Below are positions 44,401 through 53,544 of a DNA stretch of 64,000 nucleotides, in pieces. Both the position numbers and the translations under genes were made by a program. The DNA is from Ferrimonas senticii DSM 18821 (GTDB lineage Bacteria > Pseudomonadota > Gammaproteobacteria > Enterobacterales > Shewanellaceae), in NCBI RefSeq assembly GCF_000422665.1, contig NZ_AUGM01000011.1:95924-159923 (forward strand), in the 5' to 3' direction. The notes under the pieces are model-generated. The model had not been told where the DNA came from, did not search any database, and was given only the letters and a program-made list of their open reading frames with translations. How positions within the stretch are numbered: position 1 is the first letter of the stretch; the number at the start of each line of letters is the position of its first letter.

Positions 44401-46416
44401 ATGAAACTCAATCCCGCCCAGCAGCAAGCGGTTACTTACGTCTCTGGCCCCTGTTTGGTGCTGGCTGGTGCTGGCTCCGGCAAAACTCGAGTGATCATCA
44501 ATAAGATCGCTTACCTGATCCAGCAGTGTGGCTATCAAGCTCGACACATTGCCGCGGTGACCTTTACCAATAAGGCCGCGCGGGAGATGCGCGAGCGGGT
44601 GGCCGGTACCTTGGGTAAGGCCGAAGCGCGCGGGTTGCGGATCTCGACTTTCCATACCTTGGGGCTCGACATCATCCGCCGCGAACACAAAGTGTTGGGG
44701 TTAAAGCCCGGCTTTTCGCTGTTTGACGATCAGGATTCGTTGGCGCTGTTAAAAGAGCTAACCGAGGCCGAGTACGATCACGACAAAGACTTGCTGCAAC
44801 GGCTGATCAGTCGCATCAGCGATTGGAAGAACGATCTGGTGATGCCGGACAAAGCGATGGCGCTGGCGACCGATCCCGGCGAGCGCGAACAGGCGCTGCT
44901 GTATGGCCGCTACCGCGATCATATGATCGCTTACAACGCCCTCGACTTTGACGATCTGATCATGCTGCCGACGCTGCTGCTGGCGGGCAACAGTGAAGTG
45001 CGTGAGCGCTGGCAGAACAAGATCCGCTACTTGCTGGTGGATGAGTATCAGGACACCAACACCAGTCAGTACGAACTGGTGAAACTGCTGGTGGGCGAAC
45101 GTGCCCGCTTTACCGTGGTGGGTGATGACGACCAATCGATCTATTCCTGGCGTGGCGCCAAGCCGCAGAACTTGGTGTTGCTGGGCAAAGACTACCCCAA
45201 TCTGCAGTTGGTGAAACTGGAGGACAACTACCGCTCCTACGGCCGCATTTTGAAAGCCGCCAACATCTTGATTGCCAACAACCCGCACGTCTACGACAAG
45301 AGCCTGAAGGCCAACTTGCAATACGGCGAACCGATCCGGGTGATCAGCGCCAACAATGATGATCACGAAGCGGAGCGGGTAGTGGCTACGCTTATCCGTC
45401 ACAAGTTTATGAATCACGGTAAGTTTAAGGATTACGCCATCCTTTACCGTGGTAACCATCAGTCGCGTTTGTTTGAAAAAGCGCTGATGACCAACCGCAT
45501 TCCGTACAAGATCTCCGGCGGCACCAGCTTCTTTAGCCGCGCCGAGATCAAAGACATCATGGCCTACATGCGGGTGCTGACTAACCCTGACGACGACAAT
45601 GCGTTTTTGCGGATCTGCAATGTGCCGAAACGGGGCATGGGGCCGGCGACGCTGGAGAAGATCGGCAATCTGGCCAACCGCAAACAGATCAGCCTATTCG
45701 CCGCCTGTTTTGATCCTGAGATTGAGCAAGTGCTGCCCCGCGGCGCCGCGGAAACGGCGATGATCTTTACCCGTTGGTTGGTGGAACTTGGCGACCGCGC
45801 CGAACGCGGCGACACCATCGCCGCGCTGCGCGATATGGTGCGCGAGATCAACTACGAAGACTTCCTGTACGACACCTCGCCAAGCCCGAAAGCGGCGGAG
45901 ATGCGGATGAAGAACGTCTCTGAACTGTACAAGTGGATCACCGCGATGGTGGAAGGTGACGATCTGGAAGAGCCGATGACTCTGAAAGAGGTGGTTACCC
46001 GTTTGACTCTGCGCGACATGATGGAGCGTTCCAGCGAAGATGAAGAGCTGGATCAGGTGCAGATGATGACCTTGCACGCCTCCAAAGGGTTGGAGTTCCC
46101 GGTGGTGTTCTTGGTGGGCGCCGAAGAGGGTCTACTGCCGCACCAAGTCAGCTTGGATGAGGGTAACGTCGAAGAGGAACGCCGTCTGGCCTACGTGGGG
46201 ATCACCCGTGCTCAGCGTGAGTTAGTGTTTACTCTGTGTAAAGAGCGCCGCCAATATGGTGAGCAGGTTAAGTGTGAGCCGAGCCGCTTCCTACTGGAGT
46301 TACCGCAAGACGACTTAATCTGGGAAGACCGTCAGGTGAAACCGTCGGTGCAGCAACGGCAGCAAACCGCCAGCGCGAATATTGCCGCGATGCGGGCGAT
46401 GCTCAACAAAAAGTAG
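44401..46416 (+). CDS. rep: ATP-dependent DNA helicase Rep
   Basis: This 671-residue superfamily 1A helicase has Walker A (GAGSGKT), [10 protein letters not shown], Walker B ([10 protein letters not shown]), [20 protein letters not shown] and ITRAQREL motifs. Rep is a 3-prime to 5-prime helicase that helps forks pass obstacles. Length and sequence fit Rep rather than UvrD. AAGGT precedes ATG 44401; an in-frame GTG lies at 44398. Confidence 0.96.
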   Translation: MKLNPAQQQAVTYVSGPCLVLAGAGSGKTRVIINKIAYLIQQCGYQARHIAAVTFTNKAAREMRERVAGTLGKAEARGLRISTFHTLGLDIIRREHKVLGLKPGFSLFDDQDSLALLKELTEAEYDHDKDLLQRLISRISDWKNDLVMPDKAMALATDPGEREQALLYGRYRDHMIAYNALDFDDLIMLPTLLLAGNSEVRERWQNKIRYLLVDEYQDTNTSQYELVKLLVGERARFTVVGDDDQSIYSWRGAKPQNLVLLGKDYPNLQLVKLEDNYRSYGRILKAANILIANNPHVYDKSLKANLQYGEPIRVISANNDDHEAERVVATLIRHKFMNHGKFKDYAILYRGNHQSRLFEKALMTNRIPYKISGGTSFFSRAEIKDIMAYMRVLTNPDDDNAFLRICNVPKRGMGPATLEKIGNLANRKQISLFAACFDPEIEQVLPRGAAETAMIFTRWLVELGDRAERGDTIAALRDMVREINYEDFLYDTSPSPKAAEMRMKNVSELYKWITAMVEGDDLEEPMTLKEVVTRLTLRDMMERSSEDEELDQVQMMTLHASKGLEFPVVFLVGAEEGLLPHQVSLDEGNVEEERRLAYVGITRAQRELVFTLCKERRQYGEQVKCEPSRFLLELPQDDLIWEDRQVKPSVQQRQQTASANIAAMRAMLNKK

Positions 46417-46439
46417 GTTAATTCGCTTTCGGTAGAACA

Positions 46440-46465
46440 CAACGCCGCGCAATGGCGCGGCGTTG
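46440..46465. terminator. GC-rich hairpin between rep and the convergent gene
   Basis: CAACGCCGCGC (46440-46450) and GCGCGGCGTTG (46455-46465) form a perfect 11-bp stem with a 4-base loop; there is no long T-tract. Confidence 0.6.
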
Positions 46466-46478
46466 TGGTATGCGGCTG

Positions 46479-46982
46479 CTATTTCTGCAGCTGATGCAGC
46501 AGCGGGATCTGATCCAGCTGTTTTTCCGCATCGAAGATCGCTTCGGCGGTGTGGATCGACACATAAGGCGGGTGATCGATGGCGGTGATCTTGCTGCCGT
46601 CTGGGGTCAGGTGGAAGGTCACCTGCTGGCGCTTAGCGATCTCATTGGTGGTCAGCTTTTCTAGCTTGCCGTCGACCGCGGCCAGCAGTTCGTAATCGAC
46701 GGTGATCTGAATGCCCTCAGCGGTTTGCTTGCTGTTGGCAATGGTGAAGTCGCCGGTCACGAAGAAGCGTTGCCAGCCTGTATGAAACTCTTCAATCACC
46801 AGATTTTCCATCAACCAGACGTTGCCGCTGTCGAGGCGGAAACCGCTGTGGTCAAAATAGACGAACTTGCGCACCAGCTTGGTGGCTTCTTCAACCGCAG
46901 TGCTGGCCTGCACTGGCACACTGATGGCTGCAGCGGCAACGGCAGCACCGATAAGAGAGATGGCTTGGCGACGGCTAAACAT
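46479..46982 (-). CDS. Exported protein of unknown function with Tat-like signal
   Basis: This 167-residue protein begins MFSRRQAISLIGAAVAAAA, a twin-arginine-like signal with cleavage near VQA. The mature part is beta-rich (VWLMENLVIEEFH, VTGDFTIANSKQ) without cysteines. I do not recognise the family. AAGGAT precedes the ATG. It is convergent with rep. Confidence 0.78.
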   Translation of the reverse strand: MFSRRQAISLIGAAVAAAAISVPVQASTAVEEATKLVRKFVYFDHSGFRLDSGNVWLMENLVIEEFHTGWQRFFVTGDFTIANSKQTAEGIQITVDYELLAAVDGKLEKLTTNEIAKRQQVTFHLTPDGSKITAIDHPPYVSIHTAEAIFDAEKQLDQIPLLHQLQK

Positions 46983-47210
46983 GGCCCCAATATCCTTAAA
47001 ATAGGGTGAAATTGGACAGAGGCTACCGCAGTGTCCGAGTCGCGACTAAGCTTGCGTTAGGGTTCTGAGAGAGCGGTCACGACAGTGGTTAAGCTATTGT
47101 GTCGATTTGCGATTGCAGTCTGTCGTGGTCAGAAAGTGTGAGCTATCGGTGCGTAAAATGAACCAGCAAGTCAAATTTTGTTCGGTTGGTTAAAATAATC
47201 GAAATTGGCG

Positions 47211-47239
47211 TAGACGGCAGGGAGGCGAATACGTACTAT
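47211..47239 (+). promoter_or_regulatory. Probable tRNA operon promoter
   Basis: TAGACG (47211-47216) and TACTAT (47234-47239) are 17 bp apart, 17 bp upstream of the first tRNA, with a GC-rich stretch (GCCGGCG) after the -10, as in stringently controlled promoters. The 274-bp gap 46983-47256 holds no other visible gene. Confidence 0.5.
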
Positions 47240-47256
47240 AGCCGGCGTCAAGGAAC

Positions 47257-47333
47257 GCGCCCATAGCTCAGCTGGATAGAGCGCACCCCTCCGGAGGGTG
47301 AGGCCGGGGGTTCGAATCCCTCTGGGCGCGCCA
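47257..47333 (+). tRNA. tRNA-Arg, anticodon CCG
   Basis: The cloverleaf is clear: acceptor GCGCCCA/TGGGCGC, anticodon stem CACCC/GGGTG with loop CTCCGGA, T-loop GGGGTTCGAATCCC and encoded CCA. The anticodon CCG (47291-47293) reads CGG codons. Confidence 0.96.
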
Positions 47334-47374
47334 TTTATTTTGGCCGACAGAAGTTCGAAAGACAAAACACCGTT

Positions 47375-47451
47375 GGTGGCTATAGCTCAGTTGGTAGAGT
47401 CCCGGATTGTGATTCCGGTTGTCGCGGGTTCAAGTCCCGTTAGCCACCCCA
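47375..47451 (+). tRNA. tRNA-His, anticodon GTG
   Basis: Acceptor GTGGCTA/TAGCCAC, an extra 5-prime G (47375) opposite C47448 as needed for tRNA-His, anticodon stem CCGGA/TCCGG with loop TTGTGAT, and encoded CCA. It lies 41 bp after tRNA-Arg, in the same transcript. Confidence 0.96.
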
Positions 47452-47461
47452 CTATTCAGAG

Positions 47462-47491
47462 AAGGCCCTGTTCGCAAGAACAGGGCCTTTT
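47462..47491 (+). terminator. Rho-independent terminator of the tRNA operon
   Basis: A 12-bp stem (47462-47473 with 47478-47489), GCAA loop and T's follow the tRNA genes. Confidence 0.9.
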
Positions 47492-47512
47492 CGCATTTTC
47501 AGTTTTTAGTGC

Positions 47513-49468
47513 TTAGGTTGTCGCCGAGGACGCGTCTTCAGACTGTGGCTGTACTGTCGCCATCTCGAACGGCTCTGGCGGGGCGATAAAGCCTTGATAA
47601 CCTGCGAGCGGCACCTCCTGCCAGCGTGGTAACTGCGCCGTGTGTTCGACGCCGGTCAGGTAAACCTCAATCTCCAATCCCGATGCGGTTAAACATAACG
47701 CTTGTGCCAAAGTGTGGCTGCTGTCGCTGGCGCTACAGACAAAGCTGAGATCAAGCCGCAGGTAGTCAGGCCGCAGTTGCGACAGGTAATCCAGTGAGGT
47801 TAGCTCGCGGCCAAAGTGGTCGATGCCGCAGCGATAACCCGCCTCGGCCAACTGCCGTCGCAGGGTCAGCAGGGCATCGCTGCAATGCAGTGCCGCCGCC
47901 TCGCTGACCTCAAATTGCACTGGGTAGTGTTGGCCGCGCAGTTGGCTTAACAGCCATTGACCAAAGCTCGGTTGATTGACCGCCGCCGCACTGAGGTTCA
48001 GGGCATAGGGCAGTTGGCCATTAGGGGCGTTGGCCAACTGTGCCAATACCGTGCGGATCACCAGTTGATCAAAGGCGATGGTGGCATCGGTCAGTTGCAA
48101 ATAAGGCAAAAATTGCTCGGCTCGATACTCTTGCCCGGCGTGGTCTAAGCGGGTGAATAGCTCATAGTGGACACAGTGATGCGTGCCTTGCGCCAGCACC
48201 GGTTGCCGATACAGCCGCAGTAACGGCGCCAAATCTCCGCTCAATAGCGTTCGCCATTGATGATGCGATAACGGTTCCTCTGTCAGTTCGGCAAACCAGC
48301 ACAGTGGGCTGTGTTGCTGTTGCGCTTGGGTGAGCGCTTGATCGGCGTCGGCCAGCAGTTGTTGCCGTTGATGTTGCGGTTGGCGACTGACGGCACCAAT
48401 GGCGCTGGGCTTCGGCTTGGCCAGACCACAGCTTTGCTCGAGTTGCTGCAGCTGGCTAACCAGATCGTCGGCCAGCAGTTGTTGGCCGTGGCTGCCGATG
48501 TTTTCTGCCAGAACCGCCAATTCGTGATAGTTGATCCGAAACAGGGTGACGTGGTGCTGCTTGGCTAGTGGCCGCAACTGTCGCACAAACTGCTGCAGCA
48601 GTTCATCCCTAAGCTGATAACCAAATTGCTGTTTTAATTGCTGTAACAGTGGCAGTTGCAGTAACAGCAGCGCCCCAGTGCCGTGACTATCAAGCCAACT
48701 GTCGAGCCGTTGATTAAGGTGCTGGCGGTTCGGTAGGCCGCTGATGGCATCGGTCAACAACTGCTGTTGCAACTGGCTGACCAGTTGCTGGTGATCGAGA
48801 AACTGCTGCTGCAGTTTACGTTCCATCTGATTCAGCGAGGCAACTAACTCGGCTAACTCTTTCGCCTTGGGTTGGATCGCTGGGGCTTCAAATTGGCGCG
48901 CGGCAATCTTACCGGCGCGTACTCGGATCTGCTCCAGTGGTCGCAGCAAGTGGCGCAGCCACCACTTGGCTAAGGTCAGCATCAGTAGCAGCATCGCACT
49001 GGTGATCAGCAAGGTGATCCACAGCGAACTCCAGATCTGTTGATAGGCTAAGCCGCGATGACTGGTGACGGTTAGCTCACCCAGTTGCAGCCAGCCGCTG
49101 ACGATGGTGCTGGTTTGGCTGCGCGGCTGAAACAGCGGCAATTGTTGGAACCATTGCGGCACCGAATCTTGCCCCGCTGGCCGTTGCCATTGCTGCTGTT
49201 CGCCATCCGCTAGCCAATGCAGGGTGATGCTTTGGTATAGCCCGGTTTCAAACAGCGCGGTGATCATCGTCTGCGCCGCCACCTTGTCGGCCTGCTCCAT
49301 CGCTGGTTGCAACATTAAGGTTAGGGCTTGGCTGCTGTTGTTAAGCTCCGATTGCATCTGCGCGTCGATAAACTGGCGTGCTTCGCGCAGTTGGCCGAGG
49401 CTTAGGCCCAGAACCACCAAACCGAATACCAAAAAAATCAGTGATGATAGCTGTTTATACAGAGTCAT
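47513..49468 (-). CDS. lapD: LapD-type c-di-GMP receptor (degenerate GGDEF-EAL)
   Basis: This 651-residue inner-membrane protein has an N-terminal helix, a LapD/MoxY periplasmic domain (about 25-145), a second helix (about 150-168), a HAMP-like linker, then GGDEF and EAL domains. The GGDEF core reads YHELA and the EAL motif reads YELFTRL, so both should be inactive. This fits a receptor that binds c-di-GMP and sequesters LapG. Its ATG overlaps the lapG stop by 4 bp (ATGA). Confidence 0.92.
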   Translation of the reverse strand: MTLYKQLSSLIFLVFGLVVLGLSLGQLREARQFIDAQMQSELNNSSQALTLMLQPAMEQADKVAAQTMITALFETGLYQSITLHWLADGEQQQWQRPAGQDSVPQWFQQLPLFQPRSQTSTIVSGWLQLGELTVTSHRGLAYQQIWSSLWITLLITSAMLLLMLTLAKWWLRHLLRPLEQIRVRAGKIAARQFEAPAIQPKAKELAELVASLNQMERKLQQQFLDHQQLVSQLQQQLLTDAISGLPNRQHLNQRLDSWLDSHGTGALLLLQLPLLQQLKQQFGYQLRDELLQQFVRQLRPLAKQHHVTLFRINYHELAVLAENIGSHGQQLLADDLVSQLQQLEQSCGLAKPKPSAIGAVSRQPQHQRQQLLADADQALTQAQQQHSPLCWFAELTEEPLSHHQWRTLLSGDLAPLLRLYRQPVLAQGTHHCVHYELFTRLDHAGQEYRAEQFLPYLQLTDATIAFDQLVIRTVLAQLANAPNGQLPYALNLSAAAVNQPSFGQWLLSQLRGQHYPVQFEVSEAAALHCSDALLTLRRQLAEAGYRCGIDHFGRELTSLDYLSQLRPDYLRLDLSFVCSASDSSHTLAQALCLTASGLEIEVYLTGVEHTAQLPRWQEVPLAGYQGFIAPPEPFEMATVQPQSEDASSATT

Positions 49469-50169
49469 GGGGTGGCTCCTAGCCCAGAAGGGAGCGGCCG
49501 CATCTGGCCGAGTTGACGTCGTTGTTGGAATTGTTGCCAGAGGTTGAGCGGGGGCGTGTCCTGCAGCCGCTGCGAACCGCTACCGCGCCATAACTGTTGG
49601 CCGCTGAAGCTAAAAATCGGGGTCAGATCCGGTCGCTGGCTGGCGGGCAGCAGTTGACCATTAAGGTTGTCCAGCAACAGTGGTTCCGCGCTGGGGCTGG
49701 CGTACCATGCCAGCACCATATGGTGCTGATTGAGCGTCTCGGCTTTGACGTACACCAGTCGTAACTGCTCAGCAGGGATCCCCAGTTGTTGTAGGGTGAC
49801 AAGCTTCGCTAAGGCGAAATCTTCGCAGTCGCCGCCGCCACGGCCGATAAATTCCAGCGGCGTGGCCCAATAGTTACTTTGCTGCCACAGCAGACTGTCG
49901 TCGTGGAATTGATACTGGTTGAGATGCTGATTGACCGCCTGCAGCTGCTGCCGCGTTGGTTGCTGCTGTTGGTCGCGAACCAGTTGCTGCCAGTGGCGAT
50001 AACGGATCGCGGCCGCCTCGCCATAGTATTGCAGCAAGCGCTCCTGCTGCGCCGGCTGCCATTCCGGCTGACTTAGCCAAGATTGCGGTGACAGTTGTGC
50101 CAAGGCACCGACCAACAGGCCGGTGCCACTGCAGTAAGCCAACCAAAGCGCAACGATACGGCGGTTCAC
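49465..50169 (-). CDS. lapG: LapG-type periplasmic cysteine protease
   Basis: This 234-residue protein has an N-terminal signal/anchor and a bacterial transglutaminase-like domain with Cys115 (GGGDCEDFALAK), His150 (HHMVLAWY) and Asp167 (LLLDNLNG). LapG cuts near the N-terminus of LapA-type adhesins and frees them from the cell surface when c-di-GMP is low. The start is GTG 50169. The adhesin cleavage site is upstream of the window, so it could not be checked. Confidence 0.93.
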   Translation of the reverse strand: MNRRIVALWLAYCSGTGLLVGALAQLSPQSWLSQPEWQPAQQERLLQYYGEAAAIRYRHWQQLVRDQQQQPTRQQLQAVNQHLNQYQFHDDSLLWQQSNYWATPLEFIGRGGGDCEDFALAKLVTLQQLGIPAEQLRLVYVKAETLNQHHMVLAWYASPSAEPLLLDNLNGQLLPASQRPDLTPIFSFSGQQLWRGSGSQRLQDTPPLNLWQQFQQRRQLGQMRPLPSGLGATP

Positions 50170-50193
50170 GCTTAATCTCGGTATCAGGCTGGC

Positions 50194-50799
50194 TTATTTG
50201 CCGACGGTCCAGACGTTCCAGCGCATCGATGCGGCGCTGTCTTTGGTGGCCATCTCGGCCACCACCCGCCGGTTGCGACTGTGGGCGAGGGCATCGTTGG
50301 CCGGATCAATAGGGCGATCAAAGCCATAGCCAACGGCACTAATCCGATCGGCTTCGATGCCAAACTGGTCGATTAGCACCTGCTTAACCGCATTGGCGCG
50401 GCGATCCGACAGCTTTAGGTTGAGCTCGCGGCTGCCAACGTTGCTGGAATGACCCTCGATGGTGACGGTACTGCCGGGGTATTGGTTCATAAACTCGGCA
50501 ACGGCCTCGATCTCTGGATAGAAGCGGCTGTTGATTTCGCTGCTGTTGTTAGGAAACAGCACATTGAGTTTTTTGCGGGCGGTGAACTGGCTGACGTCGC
50601 CACAGCCGACGTTGTTGACGGTGGCACCGGGCAGGGTGCCGACGCAATCTTCTCGCGCCAAGATCACCCCGTCGCCATCGCTATCAGATAGATCATTGGC
50701 TTGCGTGGTGGTTTGCCAGTCGACTAAGCCGTTGCTGCTGCAACCGCTGATAAGTGCTGCCACGGCCAGCGCGAGCCCCAGTTTATGGTAAGTGTTCAT
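50194..50799 (-). CDS. OmpA-like lipoprotein in the Lap operon
   Basis: This 201-residue lipoprotein (lipobox ISGC) has a short calcium-type repeat (DSDGDGVILAREDC) and a C-terminal OmpA domain (VTIEGHSSNVGSRELNLKLS, then RRVV). The OmpA domain should bind peptidoglycan non-covalently. It lies between the TolC-like gene and lapG and may help anchor the secretion channel or adhesin. ATG 50799 is preferred, with AGGA eight bases upstream; ATG codons at 50805 and 50808 are alternatives. Confidence 0.88.
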   Translation of the reverse strand: MNTYHKLGLALAVAALISGCSSNGLVDWQTTTQANDLSDSDGDGVILAREDCVGTLPGATVNNVGCGDVSQFTARKKLNVLFPNNSSEINSRFYPEIEAVAEFMNQYPGSTVTIEGHSSNVGSRELNLKLSDRRANAVKQVLIDQFGIEADRISAVGYGFDRPIDPANDALAHSRNRRVVAEMATKDSAASMRWNVWTVGK

Positions 50800-50809
50800 G
50801 GTCATCATC

Positions 50810-52168
50810 CTATTGATAGTCGCGCTCGGCCTGCCATTGCGGCGGGCGGGTGATCCGCAGTGAATCCAGCAAACGGCCGCTGGCGTTCAGTACCCGATAG
50901 GCGGCCAGTAGCTGATCCATCTCGGTACGAATGTAATCCTGACGGGCTTGGAACAATTCGTTTTCGGTATCCAGCAGATCCAGCAAACTGCGCTGGCCTA
51001 GGCGGAACTGTTCACTGTAGGCCAGTTGCGCCTGTTTGGCGGCTTCAACGTGTTGGCGGATAAACTGTTGCTGCAGTGACAGTTGCTGGTAGGCGCTCCA
51101 CGACAGTTTCATCCCTTCGGTGACTTGGCGGTAGGCCTGTTCTTGAATCGACTTGGCGCTGCCAAGTTGGTAGGCGGCACTGCGTTCACGGGCTTTGGTG
51201 GTGCCACCGGCAAACAGGTTATAGCGCACCTCTAGCATCGCGCTGGCGTCATTGTAGTGGCCGTCGCTGTTACTGATCTCATTGCCCCAACTGCCATCCA
51301 AGCGCAGCTCCAAGGTGGGGTAGTAATCGGATTTGGCGACATCCCGTTGATGTTCGGCGGCGATCACATCGAAGCGGCTGGTTTTCAGTACCGGGTGATC
51401 GGCGGTGCTGCTGAGCGCCTCTTCTAAGTTTTGCGGCAGCATATCGAAATCGGGCATCGGGATGGTCAGATCAGCTGGCGCCAGATCGATCACCGTGCGG
51501 TATTGGCTTTCGGCGTCCAGCAGATTGTTGTAGGCGGCGATCTTATTGGCGTTGGCGCGGGCCAAGCGGCCACTGCTTTGAGCTAAGTCGGCGCTGGATC
51601 CCAAACCCGAATCGCTGCGCTGTTTGATCTTGTCGTGCACCTGTTGGTGATTGGCGAGGTTGTGCTCGGCCAACTCATACTGCTGCTGGGCGGCCAGCAA
51701 ACCGATGTAACGGGCAACGGCGTTAAGGGCGATGTCTTCGGCGGTGCTTAGCAGGGTCCACTGTTCGGCGGCGGCTTCGGCGCCTAAGCGATCGACTTCA
51801 CCGTTGGTTTTAAAGCCATCGAAGAGCAGTTGCGACAAACTGATGCCGGACTGCATTGGGTTGTGTTCCAGATCGTGATCCGCTGGTTGTTGCTTGCGGC
51901 CTGAGGGGATGTCGGCCCAGTCGTAGCCGCCACGGGCGTACAGATCGATCTGCGGCAGATAGCCGCCACGGGCGGCGTTGACCTGCTCTTCGCTGGATTT
52001 AAAGCGGTTGAAGCTCAGACGGATCTGCGGGTTGCTATCAAGGGTGTGCGCCACCGCTTGCTCTAGGGTGCTGGCCTGCGCGGCGCCAGTAAAGGCCAAG
52101 CCACTGAGGGCGAGACTGGTTACAACAGTGCTAAGGCGCAGGGCCGTTAGCCGGGTAAACCGTTTCAT
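50810..52168 (-). CDS. TolC-family outer-membrane channel (LapE-like)
   Basis: This 452-residue protein has a signal peptide (after AQA) and two OEP repeats of the TolC family, each with long alpha-helical hairpins (for example LAQSSGRLARANANKIAAYN and FRLGQRSLLDLLDTENELFQ). It forms the outer-membrane exit of the adhesin type I secretion system with the HlyD-like and ABC proteins encoded upstream. GGATGGAAG precedes the ATG. Confidence 0.92.
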   Translation of the reverse strand: MKRFTRLTALRLSTVVTSLALSGLAFTGAAQASTLEQAVAHTLDSNPQIRLSFNRFKSSEEQVNAARGGYLPQIDLYARGGYDWADIPSGRKQQPADHDLEHNPMQSGISLSQLLFDGFKTNGEVDRLGAEAAAEQWTLLSTAEDIALNAVARYIGLLAAQQQYELAEHNLANHQQVHDKIKQRSDSGLGSSADLAQSSGRLARANANKIAAYNNLLDAESQYRTVIDLAPADLTIPMPDFDMLPQNLEEALSSTADHPVLKTSRFDVIAAEHQRDVAKSDYYPTLELRLDGSWGNEISNSDGHYNDASAMLEVRYNLFAGGTTKARERSAAYQLGSAKSIQEQAYRQVTEGMKLSWSAYQQLSLQQQFIRQHVEAAKQAQLAYSEQFRLGQRSLLDLLDTENELFQARQDYIRTEMDQLLAAYRVLNASGRLLDSLRITRPPQWQAERDYQ

Positions 52169-52197
52169 ACTGCTTCCATCCTTTGAAGTTTTTAAAG

Positions 52198-53544
52198 TTA
52201 TCGTTCCCGAAGGGCGCTCTCTTTGGCCCGCAGCAGCGGGGTGAGTAGATACGCCAAAATGGTTTTTTCGCCGGTCAGCACGTCAACGCTGGTGATCATC
52301 CCAGGGATGATTGGCAGTGGCTTGTCGCCGTCGCCAAGGCGATTGCTGTCGGTGCGAATGCGCACCACGTAAAAGGGGTTGCCCTCTTCATCGCTGATGG
52401 TGTCAGCGCTGATGTGTTCAACGGTGCCACTAAGGCCGCCGTAGCGGGTAAAATCGTAGGCGCTGATCTTGACGGTGGCGGGCAAACCGGGGCGCAAAAA
52501 GGCGATGTCTTTTGGCAAAATTTTGGCTTCAATCAACAACTGATCTTCGCTGGGGACGATCTCCAGCAGCGGTTCGCCGGGCTGAACCACACCGCCAATG
52601 GTGTTGATGTTGAGTGACTTGACGGTACCGGCCACCGGCGACAGCAGCAGCGTGCGGTCGACCTTATCTTGGGCGCCGATGTTGGCCTTATTTAACCGCG
52701 CCAGTTGCGCGCTTTGCTCGTTCAGTTCGGCTTGGCTTTCGGCCAAGAAGGTCAAGGCGATCTCGCGCCGCTGCAGTGCCGCTTCATCCCGTTCCAGCAG
52801 CAGTGATGGCCGCAGTTGCCGCAGCGCTGCCAGTTCGCCAGCAACGTCGTTGGCTTGCCGCTGCAATTTGATCAGCTCCACTTCCGAGACAATGCCGCGC
52901 GCTGCCAGCGGTTTGGTGATTTCCAGTTCCCGCTGCACCAACTGCAGGCTGACCCCCAAGGTTTTGGTGCGGGTGGCTAACTCTTTCAGTTCGTTTTCTT
53001 TTTTGCTGATTGCTTGGGCTTGGATCTGCAATTGGTTTTGCAGTTGCTCGAGTCGATGCTGGTAGTCGGCACGTTGCTGTTCGGCCAAGGTGCTGGATTG
53101 TTCCAACAGCGCTGGCGCGAACGCCAGTGGCAGCGGTTTGATGGTCAGTTGTTGCGGGCCAACGTTGACGCTGCCCAGTTGCGCTTGCAAGCGTTCGACC
53201 GAGAATGCCAGACTCAAGGCTTCTTGCTCGCGCTGGGCCAGATCCGAGGCAAAGCGGGTGGCGTCGATCCGCAGCAAAGCGCTACCGGCGTCGACCTGCA
53301 TCCCTTCGCGCACCAAGATCTGTTCAACCACCCCGCCATCGACGCTTTGGATCACCTGCACCTGCGACGATGGCACCACCTTGCCAGCCCCGCGGGTAAC
53401 CTCGTCGATGGTGCTGATCCCCGCCCATAGCAGGAAGCTAAACACCAGTGCAGCCAGCAGCCAGATCAGTTGCCTATGATAGATCGGCGGCTGCGCCAGC
53501 AGTTGCTCGTCCCAGTGGTAACGGTTGGCGTTTAAATCGTTCAT
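52198..53544 (-). CDS. lapC: Type I secretion membrane-fusion protein (LapC/HlyD family)
   Basis: This 448-residue protein has one N-terminal membrane helix (about 28-46), a biotinyl-lipoyl-like hairpin region (SVDGGVVEQILVREG, LLSPVAGTVKSLNINT), long coiled coils (about 95-300) and a beta-barrel C-terminus (VDVLTGEKTILAYLLTPL). It bridges the ABC exporter and the TolC channel. Its ATG overlaps the lapB stop by 4 bp (ATGA), so translation is coupled. Confidence 0.93.
   Translation of the reverse strand: MNDLNANRYHWDEQLLAQPPIYHRQLIWLLAALVFSFLLWAGISTIDEVTRGAGKVVPSSQVQVIQSVDGGVVEQILVREGMQVDAGSALLRIDATRFASDLAQREQEALSLAFSVERLQAQLGSVNVGPQQLTIKPLPLAFAPALLEQSSTLAEQQRADYQHRLEQLQNQLQIQAQAISKKENELKELATRTKTLGVSLQLVQRELEITKPLAARGIVSEVELIKLQRQANDVAGELAALRQLRPSLLLERDEAALQRREIALTFLAESQAELNEQSAQLARLNKANIGAQDKVDRTLLLSPVAGTVKSLNINTIGGVVQPGEPLLEIVPSEDQLLIEAKILPKDIAFLRPGLPATVKISAYDFTRYGGLSGTVEHISADTISDEEGNPFYVVRIRTDSNRLGDGDKPLPIIPGMITSVDVLTGEKTILAYLLTPLLRAKESALRER

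Noticed and set aside
47257..47451. Integration site (att) at the tRNA genes
   Set aside because: No integrase gene or duplicated tRNA 3-prime end is visible on either side in the window.
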